From positions 2,356,001 through 2,420,000 of the forward strand of contig JADJBV010000002.1 in the NCBI GenBank assembly GCA_016703535.1: a stretch of 64,000 nt of DNA. Direction: 5' to 3'. A program made the translations under genes and the position numbers. Origin of the DNA: Deltaproteobacteria bacterium (lineage in GTDB: Bacteria > Myxococcota > Kuafuiibacteriia > Kuafuiibacteriales > Kuafuiibacteriaceae). Position 1 is the stretch's first letter. Each line of letters begins with the position of its first letter. Below are positions 27,207 to 35,881 of this stretch, piece after piece. Below the pieces are notes generated by a model. The model was not told the origin of the DNA, did no database searches, and worked only from the letters and a program-made list of their open reading frames with translations.

Positions 27207-29630
27207 TCAGTGGAGGTAGGCCTGCCCGTGGCTCAGCGTGGCTACCGGAACCCAGTCCCCGGCGAGTTCGCGGTAGAGGTAGGCCGACCCTCGGCTGTCG
27301 TCGTGGCCGGGAGCGCCCACCACCAAGTAGCTGCTGTTGTGCTGCTCGAAGAGCAACAAGGTGTGCCCGTAGGAGTCCACACCAAGGGGCTCGTCCAAGC
27401 CCACAGGCTCAAGGCGTTGCTGGCCAGTGAACAGGATTGGCTTGTAGTAGGCGCTGACCATCCCGGTCCTTGGGTTGGCGCCGATCGCCTCGCCTGGTGA
27501 ACCGACCACCAGGTTGCGGAACGAGGCGCCCGGGAGGCTGGCCATCGTCGCGCCGTGGAGGTCGCTCGGCTCATGACTCGAGCTCACTTGGGTCAAGGTT
27601 CCGTGGTCAATCAGCTGGTTGCCTTGGGTGCGGAACACGTAGACCGCACCGCTTGCGTTTTGACCGGCGAGGTCCTTGCCGGGGGCGCCCACGAAGAGAT
27701 CGAGGATGCCGTTGTTGTCGACGTCGCTCACTCCCAGGGACTGTCCAAACTTGTCGAAGGCGGCTTCGACGCCGAGGGTGCGCTGCCCGAGCCGTCCCCA
27801 GCCGCTCAAGCTGTTGGCGCCGCCCTTGAAGAGGAACACCGAACCCACCGACCACAACCCGTTGATCTGGTCCCGGGGGGCGCCGACCAGCAGATCGTCG
27901 AAGCCGTCGCCGTGGAGGTCGGCGACCAAAAGTTGCCCCCCGAACTCGTCGCCCGCCAGTGGCACGCCCAGGGGCTGGGGGTTGGCCACGCCGCCCCCCC
28001 CGCCGTTGATGTTGAGGACGGTGGTCCAGGTCTGGTCGACGCTTGCCCGCTTGGTCCAGGTGTCGGTGTCCGGGTCGTAGCTGAGGATCAGGACCATCCC
28101 AGCCCGGGGTCCGTTGCCGATCGCCTCGCCGGTGACGCCGACGACCAGTTCGGGGACGTCGCCATTCCCCGAGTAGAAGCGACCCGCGGCCAAGGTGGCG
28201 CCGAACCAGTCGGTGGCTTCGCTGGCGTTGCCGACGGTGGCCTGGGTCAGGGTCGCGTGTTGGACCAGGCCGTCTTCACTCCCGAAGGCTACGGTGATTG
28301 CGCCGGCCGCGGCTGTTGCGCCGATGTCTTCGTAGGGCGCGCCGATCACCAGGTCGTCGTAGCCGTCGTCGTCGAAGTCCGCCACGGTCAGGCTCGCCCC
28401 GAAGTAGTCGTCCGGCTCGACGGTGGAGGTCTGGCCCTGGGTCATCTCACCGCAGGCGATCAAACCTTCGGAGTAGCCCCGGAACAGCTGCACCGCCCCG
28501 GCTTGTTCGATCCCACCGACCGTGCGGGTTGGTAGCCCGACGGCCAGGTCCGGGTAGCCGTCGCCGTTGAAGTCTCCCGAGGCGAAGGCGTCGCCGAAGC
28601 GATCACCGGCGGCCGGCGACTGCACCGGGATCAGCGGGGTGTAGAGGAACTCCAAGGTTGCCTCGTCTTGCGGGCTCAGGCCGGTGCGGTTGGCGTTGAT
28701 CGTCCGGGCCTCCAGGTCACACTCGGCCAAAAGGCAAGTGGGCTCCACGTTGGCGTCGATCAACAGGGGCAGGCACTTCACCGGTGGGTCCAGGCTCAAG
28801 AAGGCGCACTCTCCCGTGTTGCCGTCCTCGTCCAAGTCTTCTTCGTCTTTGAGGCAGAAGCCACCCGAGTGGTAGTGCATCACTGAGTCGAAGTCGTAGT
28901 CACCCACCATGTCGGCGGTGGGGGCGATGCTGAAGTTGCTGACCTTGGTCGGATCGATACAGGCCTCGATGATGTCAAGGTAGTCGTCCCGGTCCGGGCG
29001 TTGTTGCTCGTGGTAGAGCCCGAGGGCGTGCCCGACCTCGTGGACCACGCCGCCGAAGCTGAAGTCGTTGGGGATCCGGATGTATTGGGTGCCCCCGGAA
29101 TAGCCGATCGAAGTGGAGACCCCGTGGTTCTCGTCCCAGTGCTCGAAGACCAAGTGACCGAGAGGGTGGGTTGGTTCGTCCTCGAGCTCGACGAAGAGGA
29201 TCGAGGTGCGGGCCCAGATATGGCCCATCGCCTGGCGCACGTTGGCCCGGGCCTCCGCCGAGAGGCTGGTGTCCGGGCCGTCGGAGAAGCGCCACAACAC
29301 CGTGCCGCACGGCCAGGGCCGCCCCAGTGAGATCAGCGAAGCCTGGGGACCTCGGTTGGGACCGGTGAAGGTCTCCGCTCGTCCCAGCTCAATGTCACCG
29401 TAGATCACCGCCTGACCGGCCCGGATCTCGACCTGGGCCACGGCCACCCCGGTCGGTGACTCGATCAGGACCTGGTCGTTGGCCAGCCGGCTCAGGCCCA
29501 AGCTCCTTAGGCCATCGTTCTGGCGTTGCAGCGCCGTGCGCCGGTCCCGGTGGACCTCCCGGAACTCCTCGGCGCTGGCGACCTCTGCGGTGCCGATGAC
29601 CAGGCCGATTAACCCGTACGGAATCTTCAT
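27207..29630 (-). CDS. Astacin-type metallopeptidase with FG-GAP repeats
   Basis: An 807-residue secreted protein. A signal peptide (about residues 1-17) is followed by a protease domain with the full astacin zinc signature HEVGHALGLYHEQQRPDRDDY near residue 195 and a later Met-turn-like segment (DSVMHYHSGG). The C-terminal half (about 355-790) has at least six FG-GAP/integrin-alpha-type repeats with DFNGDGYPDLAVG, DFDDDGYDDLVIG, DLHGDGFDDLLVG and DVDNNGILDLFVG, expected to form a calcium-binding propeller. The ATG at 29630 with GAGGGAAG upstream was chosen. It is immediately followed in the genome by repeat copy 2 and an A2M inhibitor gene. Confidence 0.9.
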   Translation of the reverse strand: MKIPYGLIGLVIGTAEVASAEEFREVHRDRRTALQRQNDGLRSLGLSRLANDQVLIESPTGVAVAQVEIRAGQAVIYGDIELGRAETFTGPNRGPQASLISLGRPWPCGTVLWRFSDGPDTSLSAEARANVRQAMGHIWARTSILFVELEDEPTHPLGHLVFEHWDENHGVSTSIGYSGGTQYIRIPNDFSFGGVVHEVGHALGLYHEQQRPDRDDYLDIIEACIDPTKVSNFSIAPTADMVGDYDFDSVMHYHSGGFCLKDEEDLDEDGNTGECAFLSLDPPVKCLPLLIDANVEPTCLLAECDLEARTINANRTGLSPQDEATLEFLYTPLIPVQSPAAGDRFGDAFASGDFNGDGYPDLAVGLPTRTVGGIEQAGAVQLFRGYSEGLIACGEMTQGQTSTVEPDDYFGASLTVADFDDDGYDDLVIGAPYEDIGATAAAGAITVAFGSEDGLVQHATLTQATVGNASEATDWFGATLAAGRFYSGNGDVPELVVGVTGEAIGNGPRAGMVLILSYDPDTDTWTKRASVDQTWTTVLNINGGGGGVANPQPLGVPLAGDEFGGQLLVADLHGDGFDDLLVGAPRDQINGLWSVGSVFLFKGGANSLSGWGRLGQRTLGVEAAFDKFGQSLGVSDVDNNGILDLFVGAPGKDLAGQNASGAVYVFRTQGNQLIDHGTLTQVSSSHEPSDLHGATMASLPGASFRNLVVGSPGEAIGANPRTGMVSAYYKPILFTGQQRLEPVGLDEPLGVDSYGHTLLLFEQHNSSYLVVGAPGHDDSRGSAYLYRELAGDWVPVATLSHGQAYLH

Positions 29631-29996
29631 CGTTGCTTCCCTCGTCGCTGGTCCTTCGCCGCCGGGATCGAGGATCTGAAAAGGACCTGGTCGTTCACCG
29701 CGGCCTTCGGCTGGGAATCGCACTGCAACCGAGCGGGGCTCGACGCGGGCCTCCTAGGGTCTCCGACCGACAACCTGGACACCCGTGCTGAAGGGTTGGG
29801 CGCGACGGGTGAGGTGTGAGGAAAAATCCGTCGGAGTTTATCGTCGCAGGGGCGTGCACACTCCGCCCTCGCTCCCGCATCCAGTCAGGAGCCTACATCT
29901 TCGCGAGACGACGGAACGGGGCGGTACGAACTGCTCAATGCACGAAAACCAGCGAGGCCGCCCACCTGGAAATGGGACCCGGTGGCCGGTCGCCGC
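29631..29996. other. 366-bp gene-free stretch holding repeat copy 2
   Basis: The only gap above 300 bp in the window, between the astacin gene start and the A2M gene stop. Positions 29703-29886 are repeat copy 2; 29631-29650 hold the astacin ribosome site on the minus strand. In the remaining 110 bp before 29997 I see no gene, hairpin or promoter I can support. Confidence 0.7.
29703..29886 (+). repeat. Dispersed 184-bp direct repeat, copy 2
   Basis: Same start and end blocks as copy 1 and the same 184-nt length. The plus-strand AFGW(E)SHCN codons are recognisable but no diheme gene precedes them, and no PSI-like gene follows. On the minus strand both copies keep a readable stretch (DGFFL, PSRP, LQ) with many third-codon changes, so a short minus-strand peptide cannot be excluded. 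Confidence 0.85.
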
Positions 29997-32900
29997 TCAG
30001 CGCGAGACCACCACCTTGGTGCCGTCGATCCAGGTCTTGGAGTCGTCGGAGTAGTAGAGATAGGCGCTCGAGGCCGGGCCTTCGTAGGTGCCGGGGACCA
30101 GCGCCACCAGGTCGAGGGGCACCACCTTCTCTTCGCCGGGGCCGAGATCCCGGAAGTAGATGATCACCTCTCGGGCCCGGGTTTCGGTGAAGGCGACCAG
30201 GCCTTTCTCCTTCAGCTCTTTCAGCTGCCAGGTCTGGAAGGTGAGGCCGCCCGGGAGGCCGATCCGGGCCAAGGTCATGGGTTGACCGTTCTGGGTGCGG
30301 TTCTTGATGGTGGCGGTTAGGCGGACGCTGGCGCCCATCTTGATCTTGCTCTCGGCCAACTCGGTGCGCAGCTCCACGACCGCGTTGGGATCACTCGCCG
30401 GCTTTTTGCTCCTGAGTTCGATGGCGGCGCTGTACGGCAACTCGGACTTTCCGTCGTGGACCAACTCGATGGTGTTCATCCCCGAGGTGAAAACCTCGGC
30501 GCTGGCGGTCAAGAGCAAGGGGTCTCGGCGACCGGCCTCGTAACTCAGGGTGTTGATCACCTGGCCGTTGATCTTGAGGGTCACCACACCCGGGGCCGGG
30601 GTCTTGCGGGTGGCGTTGGCGTAGGTGGTCATCGCCTTCAGGGCCAAGACCGTGGCCTGGGTGGCGCCCCACTGGCCGTAGCCGCTCCGGTTGTTGCCCA
30701 GCCACTGAACCGCGGCCCGGAGCTGCTCGTCGTAGCCGGTGGTCTTGAGCAGGGCCAAGACCGCGAGGGCGGTGGTCTCGATGTCCAGGTTGATGCCGGT
30801 GGAGCGGGTGATCGAGTGATCTTTGCCGGCGAAGCGTCCGTCCTTGTCTTGCAGCTTGGCCAAGCGGGCCGCCGCCTTTTGCCCCTCGGCCTTTCGGGCC
30901 GGTACATTCAATAGAGTGTTGCTGGCCAGGGCCAAGAGGTAGGCGTCATCGGTGGTGGTCGCCACCGCGGCCTGGCCGGCGATCTCCTCTTCGATGTCGT
31001 AGGTGCCGGCTTCGGTCAGGGCGTAGATGATATAGGCGTTGGTGACCTCGGGCTTGGCGCCGCCGAAGCTGTCCAGGGCCTTGGGGTCCCGCAAGAAGCC
31101 GCCTTTGCCGTCGCGCCGGCTCTTCAGCCAGCTTTGAGTTCGGCCGATCATCACCTCGTCGACCTCGCCGTAGACCCGCTTCATGTCCACGAACTCCAGG
31201 ACGCCGTAGGCCGAGAGGGCCTCGTGGGGCGGCGATTGCCCGAACCACTCGTAGCCCTTGTTGGGGGTCTCGTAGCCGACCAGCTTCTGATAACCACGCT
31301 CGAGCAGGCCATTGGTTCGCTGGATCAAGTCCGGATCGGCCACGTCGTGGGCCCGCAAATAGTCGAGGACCATGATGTTGGGATAGTTGCTGCTGCTGGT
31401 CTGCTCGAAGCAGCCGCTCGGCTCTCGCAACATGCCCTCTAGGCCGGAGATCAGGCTGGCCACCGGGCTCGGGTACAACTTGACGGTCAGCTGGGCGGTG
31501 CCGGGCAAGGCCTCGCCGAGATCGATCTGGTGTTTGGCGACGTCCTTGAGGGTGCCGCTCACCGATTCCTGGTGCGGGAAGCCCAAAGGCACCACCTCCA
31601 GCTCTCGGATGTACTCGTCCTTGAGGCCGCTGGCGTTGGCGAAGACCTGGATCTTGCTCTTGCCACTTTTGGTGGTGGCGGCCAGCGGGTAATAGACGCT
31701 CTTTCGCTCCTTGGGGCCCAAGGTGGTCTTGAGGCCGGTGTCGACGCTGAGGAGCGCGTCGCCTTCGGTGACGGTGGCGCCACCTTTTTGCAGCTCGACC
31801 TTGTCGCCGAAGCTGACCTCGAGGGCGACCTCCACCGGCTTGTCCTTTTCGTTGCTCAAGGTGATCGGGAGCAGGAAGAGATCACCGGCGGTGACCTCCA
31901 GCGGCAACTTGACGCTGAGGCTGAAGGGCAGGCTGGACTTCACGACCTTCTCGACTCGGCCGCCGGCGCCGGATCCGACGCCCTCGGCGATGGCCCGGAA
32001 GGAGGTGACCGCGTCCGAGAGGTAGAAGGTGACCGTGGCTCGGCCATCTTTGCCGGTGAACACCGTGGGCGCCCAGTGGATGGTCTCCCGGAAGTCGGTG
32101 CGGGGCCCGGTCTCGTCGCCCCGATAGGTCGGGGCGGGGAAGACGCGGACCGGCACGAACTGGGGCATGGCGATCTTCTCTTCTTCGGCCTCGGCCCAGG
32201 CCTCGTCCTTGGCGAAGTCGCCCCGATCCATGTCCGGCTTGGCGATCCTTGCTTGGACCTCTTGCCGGGCCGGGGCGCGGCGGGCTTCTTTGGCCATCTC
32301 GGCCGGGGCTTCGGCCAACTTCTTCTTTTCACCGGCCTGGACGACGGGCTCAGCCGCCGGTGGGGCCGGGGCCTTGGCGGGCGCCGGCGGCAACACCTGG
32401 CCTTTGGGTTGGTTCATCGGGGGGGCCGGGCGCGCCGCGGGCGCCGGTCGACCTCGGCCACCACGGGGAGCGCCGTCACCTTCGTCGTCCATGATCGCGC
32501 CCAAGGCGTCGGCGGGCCGGCCGGGGCCGGAGGAGGCCGGGACCGGCGGCATGAACACCTGTTGCCACTCGAAGCGGCGATAACCTTTGGTGCCCATCAA
32601 CAGATCCATCGCCAAGGCCGACTTCTCTTTGGTGAGGTCGAAGAAGAAGTTGGGCTCCTCGACCTTGTCCGAAAGTTCGGACTCCAAATACAGGCGGGTC
32701 AACAAGTGGCCGGTCTTGTCATCGGCGAAGGACAAGACCGTGTCGTCCACCACGGACAACGCCAGCTCGGCCGGGACCGGGTTGCCTTGGGCGTCGGTGG
32801 TCTTCACCGACAAGGCCACCTGCTCCCGGGGCGAATATTCGGGCTTGTCGGCGGTGAGCTCCACGTTCAAGCGGTTGCGCCGGTTGCGGTAGACAAGGCG

Positions 32901-34319
32901 CTCCGCCAACGGCTGCTTGTTTTCGTCGAAGATCGTCACCCTCGCCACGCCCTGGGCTTTGGCCAAGGCCTCGTCGGCCGACTTCAGGTAGACCACCGCC
33001 GCTTCGTTGGCTGGCACGTCCACGTAGGCTTCATCGAGGAGCCGCTCCCGGACCATCGCCACCACCACCACCTTCTTGGCCTCGCTGCAGCGCACCGCCA
33101 CCCGCAGCTCGGGCAAGGCGCCGTCGAGATCGTCGTAGCTGCGCAGGGTGCAGCCCGACTCCAGCGCCACCGGCAGGGCGTATTGTTCGGTGATCCCGGC
33201 GGGCCGGGTGATCTGAGCGAAGTAGCGCCGGCCGGTGTTGGGGGTGAGCTCGATCCGGCCTAGGCCCGCGTGGTGGGTGGCGAAGGTGGCGGCCACGTTG
33301 CCGTGGTCATCGACGATCTTGCCCTCGACGTCGGCGGGTTTGCCGATCGGGTTTTTGGCTTCGAAGTAGATCCGAGACGGGGTGCCGCTCAGCAGCTGCC
33401 CGCCTTCGGGGAAAAAGGCGAAGTCGAGCTTCTTGACCAAGATCGGGATGCGCCGGGCGATCGACTCGGTGATGCCGCCGTCTTCGATCATCACCGTGAG
33501 CAAGCCGTCGCCGCGCTCCACCCGCTCCGGCAAGCGGAAGCGGATGATGGCGCCGCCCGACTCGTTGGTGGTGGCTTGAGCGGGGGCCAAGGTCTGACCG
33601 TCCAACCAGATCACCGCGTTCAGCGGGTGGCGGGGCAGGGCCTCCCCGGTGGCCCGCTCCACCTTGATGGTGGCGGTGACCTCGTCGCCCGCGCCGTAGG
33701 CCTTCTTCACGAACTCCATCTTCTTCTTGAGCCGCGGCGCCTCGTAGGTGCTGACCACCACCGGCCGCTCGGCCGTGACGCCGTCGAAGCTGGTGGCCCG
33801 GATCAGGTACTCACCTCCTTGCACGCTGTCCGGGATCTCGAAGTCGTTGCTGGCGGTGCCCTTCTCCTCCTGCACGTTTTTCTGGAGGACGGTGGCGCCC
33901 TTGGGGCTGACCAGCTCGTAGCGGATGGCGTTGTTGTTGGCCCGGGCGCCCAGGTCTTTGCTGCCCAGGTCCCAGGTCTTGATCCAGATGGTCTCGCCCG
34001 GGCGGTAGAGGGGTTTGTCGACTTGGATGTAGATGCGGCTGCCGGGTTGGCGCTCGAAGTAGCCGCCGATCAGCGGGGTCAAGGCGCCGCTTTGGGGAAA
34101 GTTGGAGAGGCGTGGGCTGGGCCCGGGGGCCTTTTCGGCGGCGACCGGCGGCTGCAACTTGTCTTGCGCGGGTGCGTCGGGGTCGGGGTCGGGGGCCTTG
34201 GTGGAGATGCCGTTGGCGCCTCCTTGATCGACGGCCGGCTCGACGCCGGGACAAGCGGAGGTCGAGGCCAGAGCCAAAACCGCCAAGGTGGGGGAGAGCC
34301 GGCGCGTCATGATGGGCAC
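29997..34319 (-). CDS. Alpha-2-macroglobulin family lipoprotein with thioester
   Basis: A 1440-residue bacterial alpha-2-macroglobulin. Signal peptide with lipobox TSAC (about residues 20-23); MG-type beta domains; a Pro/Ala/Gly-rich segment at about 600-715 that probably acts as bait region; the A2M core (TVTFYLSDAVTSFRAIAEG); and the thioester motif GCFEQ near residue 969, followed by a helical thioester domain. A C-terminal beta domain resembling the receptor-binding domain (GLTFQTWQLKEL to the end) completes it. Such proteins trap proteases covalently in the periplasm. The usual partner PbpC is absent; an astacin protease gene lies next to it on the same strand. ATG at 34319 or 34310. Confidence 0.92.
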   Translation of the reverse strand: MPIMTRRLSPTLAVLALASTSACPGVEPAVDQGGANGISTKAPDPDPDAPAQDKLQPPVAAEKAPGPSPRLSNFPQSGALTPLIGGYFERQPGSRIYIQVDKPLYRPGETIWIKTWDLGSKDLGARANNNAIRYELVSPKGATVLQKNVQEEKGTASNDFEIPDSVQGGEYLIRATSFDGVTAERPVVVSTYEAPRLKKKMEFVKKAYGAGDEVTATIKVERATGEALPRHPLNAVIWLDGQTLAPAQATTNESGGAIIRFRLPERVERGDGLLTVMIEDGGITESIARRIPILVKKLDFAFFPEGGQLLSGTPSRIYFEAKNPIGKPADVEGKIVDDHGNVAATFATHHAGLGRIELTPNTGRRYFAQITRPAGITEQYALPVALESGCTLRSYDDLDGALPELRVAVRCSEAKKVVVVAMVRERLLDEAYVDVPANEAAVVYLKSADEALAKAQGVARVTIFDENKQPLAERLVYRNRRNRLNVELTADKPEYSPREQVALSVKTTDAQGNPVPAELALSVVDDTVLSFADDKTGHLLTRLYLESELSDKVEEPNFFFDLTKEKSALAMDLLMGTKGYRRFEWQQVFMPPVPASSGPGRPADALGAIMDDEGDGAPRGGRGRPAPAARPAPPMNQPKGQVLPPAPAKAPAPPAAEPVVQAGEKKKLAEAPAEMAKEARRAPARQEVQARIAKPDMDRGDFAKDEAWAEAEEEKIAMPQFVPVRVFPAPTYRGDETGPRTDFRETIHWAPTVFTGKDGRATVTFYLSDAVTSFRAIAEGVGSGAGGRVEKVVKSSLPFSLSVKLPLEVTAGDLFLLPITLSNEKDKPVEVALEVSFGDKVELQKGGATVTEGDALLSVDTGLKTTLGPKERKSVYYPLAATTKSGKSKIQVFANASGLKDEYIRELEVVPLGFPHQESVSGTLKDVAKHQIDLGEALPGTAQLTVKLYPSPVASLISGLEGMLREPSGCFEQTSSSNYPNIMVLDYLRAHDVADPDLIQRTNGLLERGYQKLVGYETPNKGYEWFGQSPPHEALSAYGVLEFVDMKRVYGEVDEVMIGRTQSWLKSRRDGKGGFLRDPKALDSFGGAKPEVTNAYIIYALTEAGTYDIEEEIAGQAAVATTTDDAYLLALASNTLLNVPARKAEGQKAAARLAKLQDKDGRFAGKDHSITRSTGINLDIETTALAVLALLKTTGYDEQLRAAVQWLGNNRSGYGQWGATQATVLALKAMTTYANATRKTPAPGVVTLKINGQVINTLSYEAGRRDPLLLTASAEVFTSGMNTIELVHDGKSELPYSAAIELRSKKPASDPNAVVELRTELAESKIKMGASVRLTATIKNRTQNGQPMTLARIGLPGGLTFQTWQLKELKEKGLVAFTETRAREVIIYFRDLGPGEEKVVPLDLVALVPGTYEGPASSAYLYYSDDSKTWIDGTKVVVSR

Positions 34320-34440
34320 GGTCTAGCCAACGGAGGACTGGGGCGAAAGGTCTACCCCGGGGCCTCTTCGGGTGAATAAGGCTGGTGGTGTGTGTAGGTG
34401 GCTGTATCTATTGAGGTTGTTGACGGTGGTCGCTCGCCCG

Positions 34441-35841
34441 ATGTCTCGTGCCCGTCCGTCGGTCAAGGTGGGGCCCGTGGACGGTGGGCGGTGGGCGGCG
34501 TCGATTTGGCTTCTGGTCGGCCTGGCCTCTTGTGAGGCGTCGCCGGGCCCAAGTGGCCTAGGTGATCTCGGTGGGGGCGCCGGTGCCGATCTCGGGACCC
34601 GCCCGGACGCGACCCTGGGCCTGGACGTCGCCCTCGACGCCGAACTTTTTGATGCGGACTCGCCGGATCGTGGGCCCCTCGACGCAGGTGAGGTTGGCGC
34701 AGACGGCGGTCAAGACGGGGGCGACGACGCCGGCGCCTTCGACGCGGGTGAGGACGGCGGAGGCTTCGACGCTGATGCCGGAGCCGACGCCGCCGCGGAT
34801 CTCGGTCCCGACGGCGGGCTGGATCTCGGGGTGGACGCCGGTCCCCAGCCGATCGCCGTCGAAGGCTTCGCCGCGGGTACGGTGGGCGGTTGGCAAGCCG
34901 GCGCCGATCACTACCGGGTCACCAGCTTGGCCGACGATGGACCGGGGAGTCTTCGTGAGGGCCTGCGCACGGGTGGTGCACCTCGAGTGATCACCTTCGA
35001 TCTCGACGGTCGGGTGGAGCTCCTGTCCGCCTTGGATCTGCCCAGCAACGTCAGCGTCGACGGGCGCGGGCGCGACGTGGGCGTCCGGGGCAAAGGTTTT
35101 CGGATGGCCACCGGTTCGCAAGTTGTCTTGCACAACTTGGTGATCGAAGACGTGGGCCCTGACAGCGAAGATGGCCTCCAGCTTGGGTCACCGATCGGGC
35201 CGGCGCCGCACCACATCGCCGTCGATCACCTCTGGTTCTTGCAACACGGCGACGGCGGTGACTCGGCCAACGTCGACGAGGCGATCTCGGTGGTCTTCGG
35301 GGCCCACGCGATCACCATCGCTTGGTGCCGATTCACCGCTTGGGAGAAGGTGATGTTGTTCGGCAACGGCGACGCCGACGCCACCATCGACGGCGCGATC
35401 ACCGTGACCGTACACCACAACTGGTTCGAGTCCACCGGCCGCCGCCACCCCCGGGCCCGCTACGGCCAGTTCGACGTGGTCAACAACTTCCTCGACCGTT
35501 GGCACGCCTACGACTGGACCTGGTTGCCGCCCTACCGCGACAGCTACGGCAGCTGGTCCCAAAACGACGCCCAGATGATCGTCGAGAACAACGTCTACGA
35601 GCGGATCCCGGTCCCGGAAGACCTCCTCACCAAAGCCAACGACGCCAGCCGCTGCAGCGACGGGGGCCGGATCCGAGAGTCCGGCGCCTACCTGCGCCCC
35701 GGGAACACCGCGCCCCTCACCTGGTCCGAAGGTTGTGACCCCAACGCGGTCGTCTTTCAGCGCAACTATCCGCTGACCCTGGAGGTGGCCGACGAGACCT
35801 TGGTCCAGCGCCTCCTCACCGAGGCAGGAAACACCCGGTGA
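34441..35841 (+). CDS. Pectate-lyase-like lipoprotein (PL1 type)
   Basis: About 466 residues from ATG 34441; an in-frame ATG at 34372 gives a less likely long N-terminus. Lipobox LASC lies at about residue 30, followed by an Asp/Gly/Ala-rich linker of about 100 residues (DGGQDGGDDAGAFDAGEDG type). The lyase domain has RVTSLADDGPGSLREGL, DHLWFLQHGDGG, DEAISVVFGAHAITIAWCRF and HHNWFESTGRRHPRARYGQF, with the conserved Arg-His-Pro-Arg-x-R block of PL1 beta-helices. It likely cleaves polygalacturonate or a related polymer at the cell surface. It is divergent from the A2M gene. Confidence 0.85.
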   Translation: MSRARPSVKVGPVDGGRWAASIWLLVGLASCEASPGPSGLGDLGGGAGADLGTRPDATLGLDVALDAELFDADSPDRGPLDAGEVGADGGQDGGDDAGAFDAGEDGGGFDADAGADAAADLGPDGGLDLGVDAGPQPIAVEGFAAGTVGGWQAGADHYRVTSLADDGPGSLREGLRTGGAPRVITFDLDGRVELLSALDLPSNVSVDGRGRDVGVRGKGFRMATGSQVVLHNLVIEDVGPDSEDGLQLGSPIGPAPHHIAVDHLWFLQHGDGGDSANVDEAISVVFGAHAITIAWCRFTAWEKVMLFGNGDADATIDGAITVTVHHNWFESTGRRHPRARYGQFDVVNNFLDRWHAYDWTWLPPYRDSYGSWSQNDAQMIVENNVYERIPVPEDLLTKANDASRCSDGGRIRESGAYLRPGNTAPLTWSEGCDPNAVVFQRNYPLTLEVADETLVQRLLTEAGNTR

Positions 35842-35881
35842 ACCCTGCACCCAGATCGGGACGGCGGTAGTATAAGGGCCC

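Noticed and set aside
29785..30054. Short plus-strand coding region after repeat copy 2
   Set aside because: No ribosome site, no conserved domain, and it runs into the A2M gene on the other strand.
35848..35876. Promoter for the large lipoprotein gene using TATAAG
   Set aside because: No -35-like hexamer is found 16-18 bp upstream, and AAGGG may simply be the ribosome site.
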